DNA of 9,198 nt from Arenicellales bacterium (GTDB lineage: Bacteria > Pseudomonadota > Gammaproteobacteria > BMS3Bbin11), in NCBI GenBank assembly GCA_029287965.1, contig JARFQC010000240.1, positions 1-9,198 on the forward strand, in the 5' to 3' direction. The notes beneath the pieces were generated by a model. That model made no database searches and was not told the DNA's origin. It was given only the letters and a program-made list of their open reading frames with translations. Of the stretch, positions 1-4,818 are shown in pieces. Numbering within the stretch: position 1 is the first letter of the stretch; every line of letters begins with the position of its first letter. The position numbers and the translations under genes are program-made.

Positions 1-627
1 CTTGATGCAGGCGTTAAGGGCCTGATCTGTATCGTCAAAACTTGTATCACTGCTGATAAAACGCAGTTTGGGGCCGCATACCGGGCAGGCCAGAGGCTGG
101 GCATGAAAGCGCCGGTCGAACGGGTCTTCGTATTCTTTTCGACACTCATCACACAGGGGAAATTCCGCCATACTCGTATAGGGTCGATCATACGGAAGCT
201 GTTCAATGATCGTGTAGCGGGGACCGCACTGGGTGCAGTTTATGAAAGGATACTGGTAGCGACGTTCACCGGGGTCGCGCAGTTCGGCTTCGCAGTCCTT
301 GCAGGTAAAGAAATCGGCAGGGATATGAATGCGTGGTGTACCGCTTTGTTCGCTTGGCAGGATAGAGAACTGTTCGAATCTCTCCGGGCGGGTCGTTGAG
401 CAGGCACAAATAGAAGGCTCAGCGATCATCGGGGCATCATTTACCAGGGCCTCGCTAAAGCGCTCCAGCTGATCACCCGTTCCTTCCGCATGTATTTCAA
501 CCTGCCCGGTACAGTTGCGGACCCAGCCCTTGAGTTTGCACCGGTGAGCGAGACGGTATACGAAAGGGCGGAAGCCGACTCCCTGGACCTTGCCGGTTAT
601 GGTGTAGCGGCGTGCTGTCGTGCTCAT
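1..627 (-). CDS. hypF: HypF, carbamoyltransferase for hydrogenase maturation (N-terminal part, truncated by window edge)
   Basis: HypF makes the cyanide ligands of [NiFe]-hydrogenase: it uses carbamoyl phosphate and ATP to carbamoylate the C-terminal cysteine of HypE in the cytoplasm. Only the first 209 residues are present; the remaining YrdC-like and carbamoyltransferase domains would lie beyond position 1. Residues 1 to about 92 form an acylphosphatase-like domain with the signature GKVQGVGFRPFVYR at 12-25. A double zinc finger follows, with CxxC pairs at C109/C112, C131/C134, C159/C162 and C181/C184, each finger in the C-x2-C-x18-C-x2-C form, and the HypF-typical FHAQPLACP at 174-182. The ATG at 627 is the first start after an in-frame TGA at 631-633. 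No clear Shine-Dalgarno sequence precedes it. It lies 121 nt downstream of hypD in the same direction, so it is probably the fifth gene of the operon. Confidence 0.96.
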   Translation of the reverse strand, partial: MSTTARRYTITGKVQGVGFRPFVYRLAHRCKLKGWVRNCTGQVEIHAEGTGDQLERFSEALVNDAPMIAEPSICACSTTRPERFEQFSILPSEQSGTPRIHIPADFFTCKDCEAELRDPGERRYQYPFINCTQCGPRYTIIEQLPYDRPYTSMAEFPLCDECRKEYEDPFDRRFHAQPLACPVCGPKLRFISSDTSFDDTDQALNACIK

Positions 628-704
628 CGATCAGATGGTGCTAACGGAGCCATGACGGGTTTAGGCGTCGTGTGTGAATGACAGTGTGCTGTGGTCTTGA
701 GATT

Positions 705-751
705 GAAGTCGATGGGTATTCCTGCATATACGGGTACGTACCATGACTTCA
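705..751 (-). other. Imperfect hairpin between hypD and hypF
   Basis: TGAAGTC at 705-711 is the exact reverse complement of GACTTCA at 745-751. The pairing continues inward through 713-716 with 741-744 and 718-719 with 739-740, with single bulged G residues at 712 and 717. This leaves a loop of about 19 nt. On the hyp transcript the hairpin begins at the hypD stop codon. No run of T follows on the minus strand, so it does not look like a classic intrinsic terminator. It may stabilise the hypCABD mRNA or lower hypF expression; that role is inference. The rest of the 628-748 gap shows no convincing promoter or gene. Confidence 0.45.
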
Positions 752-1846
752 GGCAGCCGATTCGCGTACCCCTCCTGCCCACCAGATCCGGCATGCGCCT
801 TCGTCTGACACCATGCAGGGGCCTATCGGTGTGCGAGGCGTACAGGCCTTGCCGTACAAGCGACATTCGTTGGGGTAGATTTTGCCCAGTACCACGCGTG
901 CGCAGTCACAGCCTGGTGGCATTTGTCCGGCTCGCTTGCGCGCGGTATCGGCATAGCCCGGATATTGTTTTCTTGCGTCATGTCCGGCATAGGCTTCAGT
1001 CAGGGCAAAGCCCGAATCAGGAATAATGCCTACGCCACGCCAGTTTGCATCAACAACTTTCATGACATGGCTAAGGTGTTTCTTTGCTGAAGTGTTGCCC
1101 CCTGTTGTGACGACTTCAGGATAGCAGTTGTCGAGAAACGGGCGTTGCTCTATTTTTTGCCTCAGTGTCGAGTACATGGCTGCCAGGAGACTTTCAGGCG
1201 TAAAGCCTGCTACCGCAGCGGGCATCTTGTGGTGGTCAATAACGAACTGCCATTCGTCAGCACCCATTACGGTGGCAACATGTCCGGGTGCAACGAGTGC
1301 ATCGAAGCCGGCTTCTTCCGAATCGAGCAGCATGGCTACGGCAGGCCAGGTCAAACGGCCAGAAAGCAGGACATACAGGTTGTCCGGCGTGCCTTCGGCC
1401 AGCATCGCCGCGACCGGCGCAGTGGTGGTTTCGAACCCCGTGGCAAAGAAAACGACAGGTTTATCCGGATTGTCATGGGCAATCTGCACAGATTCCATCG
1501 GCGAGGCGACAGGGCGTATGTCTGCGCCACTCGCCTTGGCCTGTTCCAGGGAACGAATGGCGTCCTTGGGAACATTGACCGGTACGCGCAGCATGTCGCC
1601 AAAGGCGGTCAGGATAACGTCTTCGTGCAGTGCAATCTGGATGGCCTCGTAGACGTCTTCTTCCGGGCACACGCAAACCGGGCAGCCAGGACCGGGGATT
1701 AACTCAATGTTGTCCGGCAGTGCGCCGCGCAGGCCGGCCATCGTGATGGAGCGTTCATGGCCGCCGCATACGTTCATGATGCGGATATTTTCAGGCAGCG
1801 GTAGTGCTCTTATATCATCCAGCCATTGTCGCGCAGTGGCACTCAT
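749..1846 (-). CDS. hypD: HypD, iron-sulfur scaffold for Fe(CN)2CO assembly
   Basis: HypD, together with HypC, holds the iron while cyanide and CO are attached, and it carries a [4Fe-4S] cluster. The 365-residue length is normal for the family. Family signatures are all present: MNVCGGHE at 24-31 (C27), PGPGCPVC at 51-58 (C55, C58), FFATGFETT at 133-141, and the cysteine-rich C-terminus with CDCA at 313-316, C328, C335, C344 in GPCMVS and C352 in EGAC. The start ATG overlaps the hypB stop by 4 nt (ATGA), so translation is probably coupled; no separate Shine-Dalgarno sequence is obvious. The protein appears complete and functional, with no missing key cysteine. Recognition is firm. Confidence 0.98.
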   Translation of the reverse strand: MSATARQWLDDIRALPLPENIRIMNVCGGHERSITMAGLRGALPDNIELIPGPGCPVCVCPEEDVYEAIQIALHEDVILTAFGDMLRVPVNVPKDAIRSLEQAKASGADIRPVASPMESVQIAHDNPDKPVVFFATGFETTTAPVAAMLAEGTPDNLYVLLSGRLTWPAVAMLLDSEEAGFDALVAPGHVATVMGADEWQFVIDHHKMPAAVAGFTPESLLAAMYSTLRQKIEQRPFLDNCYPEVVTTGGNTSAKKHLSHVMKVVDANWRGVGIIPDSGFALTEAYAGHDARKQYPGYADTARKRAGQMPPGCDCARVVLGKIYPNECRLYGKACTPRTPIGPCMVSDEGACRIWWAGGVRESAA

Positions 1847-2721
1847 GAATGTTTGTGATCGTGGCCATGGTCGTGGTGGTGCTGGCCGTGTTCATGTTCG
1901 TGTGCAGAGGCAGTGTGCAGCGCGGCGCCTTCCGGCTGGATGTTCGGTCTTAGTGTTTCATGGCGTTCTGCACGATCACGTTGGGCATTGATTTCGTTTA
2001 TCAACCAGTCCGTCCATTCATCGATGTCTATGCTGCGTCTTGCAGCGATGTTGAAGAGCGGGGCTTCACTGGCCAGGTGGCGCAGGTAGTGTTCTGCCCT
2101 CGCAGGCTCAAAATCATCCAGCACATCTAGCAGGTCGCACTTGGTCAGTAATACCAGGTCGGCGGCTCTGAACATTACCGGGTACTTTGCCGGCTTGTCA
2201 TCGCCCTCGGTAACAGACAGCAGGGTGATATTGCGATGCTGGCCGAGGTCGAAACTTGCAGGACAGACAAGGTTGCCAACATTCTCAATGAACACCACAT
2301 CTATACCGTCCAGGTCCATGTGATGCAGTGCATCATGGACCATGTGGGCATCGAGATGACAGGCACTGCCGGTGCTGATTTGAATAGCGGAAACACCTTT
2401 ACCGCGGATGCGTTCGGCATCATTTTCCGTCTCCAGGTCACCCTCGATGACTGCGATGCCGATTTGGTCACCCAGTGCATCGATCGTGGCTTCCAGCAGT
2501 GCAGTTTTGCCTGCGCCCGGTGATGACATCAGGTTGATAGCCAGAATGTTGCGTCGGTCGAAATGTTCGCGGTTGTGGGCTGCCTGGTGATCATTCTCCG
2601 ACAGCAGGTTTTTCAGCACCGTGACGGCAGATTTACCATCCTCTGTCTGTGCCAGCTTGCCGTCATTGGTAACCAGGTGGGCATTGCCGTGGGTAATATT
2701 GCAGCCGCAGGTGTCACACAT
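1843..2721 (-). CDS. hypB: HypB, nickel-inserting GTPase with C-terminal His-rich tail
   Basis: HypB is the cytoplasmic GTPase that, with HypA, delivers nickel to the large subunit of [NiFe]-hydrogenase. The 292 residues start with MCDTCGCN, the N-terminal high-affinity metal motif. The P-loop SSPGAGKT is at 66-73, GDLETEND at 94-101, the G-domain metal pair C121-H122 in the ACHLDAH stretch, ENVGNLVCP at 146-154, and TKCD at 193-196 as the guanine-specificity motif. The last 19 residues (274-292) contain ten histidines alternating mainly with Glu, Asp and Gly. In many HypB proteins such a nickel-storage stretch follows the N-terminal motif; here it is at the C-terminus. AGGAGA (2727-2732, minus strand) overlaps the hypA stop and sits 5 nt before the ATG. 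The gene overlaps hypD by 4 nt. Confidence 0.98.
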   Translation of the reverse strand: MCDTCGCNITHGNAHLVTNDGKLAQTEDGKSAVTVLKNLLSENDHQAAHNREHFDRRNILAINLMSSPGAGKTALLEATIDALGDQIGIAVIEGDLETENDAERIRGKGVSAIQISTGSACHLDAHMVHDALHHMDLDGIDVVFIENVGNLVCPASFDLGQHRNITLLSVTEGDDKPAKYPVMFRAADLVLLTKCDLLDVLDDFEPARAEHYLRHLASEAPLFNIAARRSIDIDEWTDWLINEINAQRDRAERHETLRPNIQPEGAALHTASAHEHEHGQHHHDHGHDHKHS

Positions 2722-2730
2722 GGTTTTCTC

Positions 2731-3084
2731 CTAGTGAGTCAATTTGTCCAGTTCCAGCCTGGCCAGCAGCATTTCATCGCCGCTGATCAGGTCGGTATGA
2801 TAATCACCGCACTGTCCGCAGACCAGGCGATTTGGAGCGGCCTCGGATTCACCGCCACAGCTGCGGCAGCGAACCTTGACCGGCATATGCTCAAGAATCA
2901 ACTCGGCGTCTTCGGCGACACTACCTGCTGCGGCCACCGGGTAGGCATGTTCCAGTAACGGGATTTCTGCCCCTGAAAGGGGGCCAACCTGTACCCAGAT
3001 TGTCTTGACGGCGAGCGCTTCATTTTCACGGGCGATGGATTCTACCTGCTCGATCAGTGCCTGGCAGATTGAGAGCTCATGCAT
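2731..3084 (-). CDS. hypA: HypA, nickel chaperone with zinc site
   Basis: HypA binds nickel and partners with HypB for nickel insertion into [NiFe]-hydrogenase. The 117-residue protein starts with MHELSICQAL; the N-terminal Met-His-Glu is the nickel site of the family and fixes the start at 3084 rather than the in-frame ATG at 3108, which would add eight residues and bury the MHE. The structural zinc site is C73-x2-C76-x12-C89-x2-C92. Length is typical. The start overlaps the end of hypC by 8 nt (ATGCATGA), implying translational coupling, and the stop lies 9 nt before hypB. The protein looks intact. HybF-type paralogues are very similar, but the place next to hypB and hypC supports HypA. Confidence 0.96.
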   Translation of the reverse strand: MHELSICQALIEQVESIARENEALAVKTIWVQVGPLSGAEIPLLEHAYPVAAAGSVAEDAELILEHMPVKVRCRSCGGESEAAPNRLVCGQCGDYHTDLISGDEMLLARLELDKLTH

Positions 3085-3307
3085 GTTCAGCCGCCAGCAT
3101 CTCGTCATAGATCTCCCATGCCGAGCGTGCTTCCTGCTCGGTCATCTTCTGTATCGCATAGCCGATATGCACGACGACGTAATCTCCCGGGCTGACCTGA
3201 TCGTCCTGGAGCATGAAAAGATTCACATCGCGTTCGACGCCCTTGGCCTCACAGCGGGCCAGGAAGCCGTCGATAGTTTTGATTTGCATGGGGATGCCGA
3301 GACACAT
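3077..3307 (-). CDS. hypC: HypC, hydrogenase maturation chaperone
   Basis: HypC is a small cytoplasmic chaperone that forms a complex with HypD during Fe(CN)2CO synthesis and then binds the hydrogenase large-subunit precursor. The 76 residues begin MCLGIPMQI, with the essential Cys2 after removal of Met1. They also contain the OB-fold core motif PGDYVVVHIGYAI around 40-52 with the conserved His. Length is typical (75-90 residues). It is the first gene of the minus-strand operon. The upstream sequence holds only a weak GGAT as a ribosome binding site. The C-terminal segment EIYDEMLAAE is acidic and probably helical. A HybG-like paralogue dedicated to one hydrogenase cannot be excluded. Confidence 0.96.
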   Translation of the reverse strand: MCLGIPMQIKTIDGFLARCEAKGVERDVNLFMLQDDQVSPGDYVVVHIGYAIQKMTEQEARSAWEIYDEMLAAEHA

Positions 3308-3332
3308 AACTAATATCCAATTAAATTGATGA

Positions 3333-3348
3333 GTAATGCATGCGTTAC
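3333..3348. repeat. 16-bp near-palindrome in the hypC leader
   Basis: GTAATGCATGCGTTAC pairs with its own reverse complement at seven of eight symmetric positions. It lies between the proposed sigma-54 start (about 3359) and the hypC ATG. It could be an operator or a small RNA hairpin, or chance. No known consensus is claimed. Confidence 0.35.
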
Positions 3349-3369
3349 ACCATACGCTTGCAACGCAGG

Positions 3370-3385
3370 TGCATCAATGTTGCCA
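3370..3385 (-). promoter_or_regulatory. Candidate sigma-54 (-24/-12) promoter for hypC
   Basis: Read on the minus strand the sequence is TGGCAACATTGATGCA. Against the sigma-54 consensus TGGCAC-N5-TTGCW it keeps the invariant GG and GC at the exact required spacing, matching five of six bases in the -24 element and four of five in the -12 element. The predicted start is near 3359, giving a leader of about 52 nt before hypC. Sigma-54 control of hyp genes is known for the E. coli hypABCDE operon (FhlA-dependent). An IHF consensus at 3428-3440 sits where IHF usually bends DNA upstream of such promoters. No regulator gene is in the window. Confidence 0.5.
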
Positions 3386-3419
3386 GGTAGTATTCTGCAC
3401 TGGCAATCATTTGAAATTA

Positions 3420-3433
3420 TTGACGTAAATCAA
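3420..3433. promoter_or_regulatory. FNR/Anr-like binding site
   Basis: TTGACGTAAATCAA matches the FNR/Anr consensus TTGAT-N4-ATCAA at nine of ten defined positions (C for T in the left half). Its centre (3426.5) lies about 40-41 bp upstream of the start predicted from the TAGAAT hexamer at 3455-3460. That is the class II activator position typical for FNR, and no good -35 box is present, as expected for an activator-dependent promoter. It probably drives the plus-strand sulfur operon under low oxygen and could also affect the divergent hyp operon. Confidence 0.6.
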
Positions 3434-3440
3434 CACGTTG
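3428..3440 (+). promoter_or_regulatory. Perfect IHF consensus overlapping the FNR-like site
   Basis: AATCAACACGTTG fits the IHF core WATCAA-N4-TTR at every defined position. It shares ATCAA with the right half of the FNR-like site, so the two proteins could compete. It is about 69-81 bp upstream of the proposed sigma-54 start for hypC. The consensus is short, so a chance match is possible. Confidence 0.35.
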
Positions 3441-3445
3441 CTATG

Positions 3446-3461
3446 TATTCTATGTAGAATA
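3446..3461. promoter_or_regulatory. 16-bp perfect palindrome over the predicted -10 of the sulfur operon
   Basis: TATTCTATGTAGAATA is a 7+2+7 arrangement with exact symmetry outside the central TG. Its right arm contains TAGAAT (3455-3460), the best -10 hexamer for the plus-strand operon. A dimeric repressor bound here would block RNA polymerase. Sulfide-sensing ArsR-family repressors of the BigR/SqrR type are known to bind AT-rich palindromes near the -10 of operons with YeeE/YedE permeases, but I cannot assign this site to any regulator. Alternatively it could be an upstream activator site for the hypC sigma-54 promoter, lying 87-102 bp upstream of its start. Confidence 0.5.
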
Positions 3462-3528
3462 ACCATTAAATATACCTGCCTAAATGTATATCTTCACTGA
3501 TGAGCTCTTGTCCTAAACGGATGTGCCA

Positions 3529-4041
3529 ATGAATCTCCGCTGCAAGATGCCGCCTGTCTTTGCGGGCATTCTTATCGGTATTGTCATGTTGCTGGCCTTT
3601 GTGATCGCCGGGCGCGGAATTGGCACCAGCGGTGCTATGACGCGCATCATCGCTGTCATACAAAACACTCTCGCACCCGGACTTACTCAGGCCAGTGATT
3701 ATTTCAGCCGCTATTTTGCCCATGGACAGAATCCCCTCGACAACTGGTTGCTATACCTGTTCGCAGGTTTATTACTGGGTAGTTTCGTTGCATCGCTGAT
3801 GTGTCGTGATCTGCGCTTCGAAGTCCTCAAAGGACCCAATGCCTCGGTACTAAAACGCCTGTTGCTGGCCATGCTGGGCGGATTTCTGATCGGTTTTGCC
3901 GCCAGGCTGGCACGTGGCTGTACAAGCGGCCTTGCGCTCGTGGGCGGGGCGGAACTTGCTGTCGGGGCATGGGTGTTCATGCTTTGTGTCTTCGCCGGGG
4001 GGTATGCGGCAGCCTGGTTTGTCAGGAAGCAGTGGTTATGA
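3529..4041 (+). CDS. YeeE/YedE-family membrane protein, first half of a split sulfur-compound transporter
   Basis: This 170-residue inner-membrane protein belongs to the YeeE/YedE (TsuA/PmpA-like) family, members of which import thiosulfate or other sulfur compounds. About four hydrophobic segments are visible, near residues 9-27, 72-91, 109-127 and 143-164. The family motif with its key cysteine is ARGCTSG at 128-134 (C131), and GRGIGTSGA at 28-36 is a typical N-terminal motif. Single-chain TsuA proteins are about 350 residues, so this looks like one half, with the next gene as its partner. The ATG at 3529 is preferred over GTG at 3523 because ACGGA (3517-3521) is well placed for it. The stop overlaps the start of the next gene. 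The transported substrate cannot be read from the sequence. Confidence 0.85.
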   Translation: MNLRCKMPPVFAGILIGIVMLLAFVIAGRGIGTSGAMTRIIAVIQNTLAPGLTQASDYFSRYFAHGQNPLDNWLLYLFAGLLLGSFVASLMCRDLRFEVLKGPNASVLKRLLLAMLGGFLIGFAARLARGCTSGLALVGGAELAVGAWVFMLCVFAGGYAAAWFVRKQWL

Positions 4042-4805
4042 TGGCTCCCTTTGCCAAGACCGGCCTGATCAGCGAAGCACTGAACCTGTGGCTGGCGGTC
4101 CCCATCGGATTCCTGTTCGGTTTTGCCCTGCATCATGCAGGCTTTACTGATGGTCGCAAGATTGCGCGGGTGTTCTATTTTCGCGACGTCGACGTCCCCG
4201 TCGTCATGTTCACCGCGATTGCCACTGCCATGCTTGGTTTGTGGGGTTTAAGCCTGATCGGCTTCATAGATACGGCCCAGTTCTATTTCTTGCCCACCTT
4301 CCTGGCGCCTGTAGCCATCGGCGGTTTGCTGTTTGGAGTAGGAATGGTGGTAGGCGGCTACTGCCCAGGGACTGCTGCGGCTTCGATGGCGACGGGTAAA
4401 GTCGATCCGTTGTTCTTCATTGTTGGCTTTTTTGCGGGCAGCCTGGTATTTGGTGACCTGTACCCGGTGTGGGGTGATTTCTATAAAAGTGATTACCGCG
4501 GCGTCTGGCGGCTTGACCAGTTGTTCGGGCTGGGGCTTGGCGTCACAGTCCTGATCATGGTCCTCATTGCGATTGGCGGCAGCCTGTTCATGCGCATGGT
4601 TCAGCGCCTGGCATGGCCCGGTACGTTTGTACCTGTCACTGGCGCGACGCTGAAAGTGCAGATTATACTGATCATCGCTGCTGTAGTGCTGGCATCCGCA
4701 CTGGCGTTTTACCCGACCAGTGATTTTCTGCCAGCTGAATATGCGGATAGTGAGTTTTACATCGTACCCAAGGCCAGTATCAATACGCCCGCTATAGGGC
4801 AGTAA
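4038..4805 (+). CDS. YeeE/YedE-family membrane protein, second half of the split transporter
   Basis: The 255-residue product is a second YeeE/YedE-type membrane protein. GFTDGRKI is at 35-42 and the cysteine motif GGYCPGTAAA at 106-115 (C109), matching the conserved thiol used for sulfur-compound passage in TsuA. Hydrophobic segments are seen near 17-33, 55-76, 88-107, 124-139, 162-184 and 207-225. The last segment and a tail of about 30 polar residues extend beyond the usual YeeE half. ATG 4038 is preferred: it overlaps the upstream stop (ATGA) and follows AGGAAG (4024-4029) at 8 nt. An upstream in-frame ATG at 3969 would overlap the previous gene by 73 nt. The two genes most likely form one transporter, feeding or clearing sulfur compounds for the downstream oxidoreductase. 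Confidence 0.83.
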   Translation: MMAPFAKTGLISEALNLWLAVPIGFLFGFALHHAGFTDGRKIARVFYFRDVDVPVVMFTAIATAMLGLWGLSLIGFIDTAQFYFLPTFLAPVAIGGLLFGVGMVVGGYCPGTAAASMATGKVDPLFFIVGFFAGSLVFGDLYPVWGDFYKSDYRGVWRLDQLFGLGLGVTVLIMVLIAIGGSLFMRMVQRLAWPGTFVPVTGATLKVQIILIIAAVVLASALAFYPTSDFLPAEYADSEFYIVPKASINTPAIGQ

Positions 4806-4818
4806 GGAGTTCATTCGA

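Larger units (their letters stand above)
3308..3528. promoter_or_regulatory. Divergent regulatory region between hyp operon and sulfur operon
   Basis: This 221-nt stretch separates hypC (minus) from the first YeeE-like gene (plus). It contains no convincing gene. It is AT-rich around 3411-3475 and carries the individual elements listed separately: a sigma-54-like element towards hypC, an FNR/Anr-like site, an IHF consensus, a 16-bp palindrome, and a near-palindrome in the hypC leader. All intergenic control for both operons visible in the window lies here. Confidence 0.8.

Noticed and set aside
733..742. GGTACGTACC 10-bp palindrome just after hypD, considered as a regulator site
   Set aside because: It is short, lies within the larger hairpin, and no promoter elements are near it.
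624..866. 80-codon minus-strand open frame between hypD and hypF that overlaps the hypF start
   Set aside because: It begins inside hypD in another frame, has no recognisable domain and no ribosome binding site. Its ATGA-type contact with hypF is most likely chance.
1128..1702. Two long plus-strand open frames (174 and 185 codons) opposite hypD
   Set aside because: They lie fully antisense to a confidently identified hypD and their translations show no family features.
3969..4037. Upstream ATG giving a 23-residue longer second YeeE protein
   Set aside because: It would overlap the first YeeE gene by 73 nt. ATG 4038 has AGGAAG at good spacing and the usual ATGA junction.
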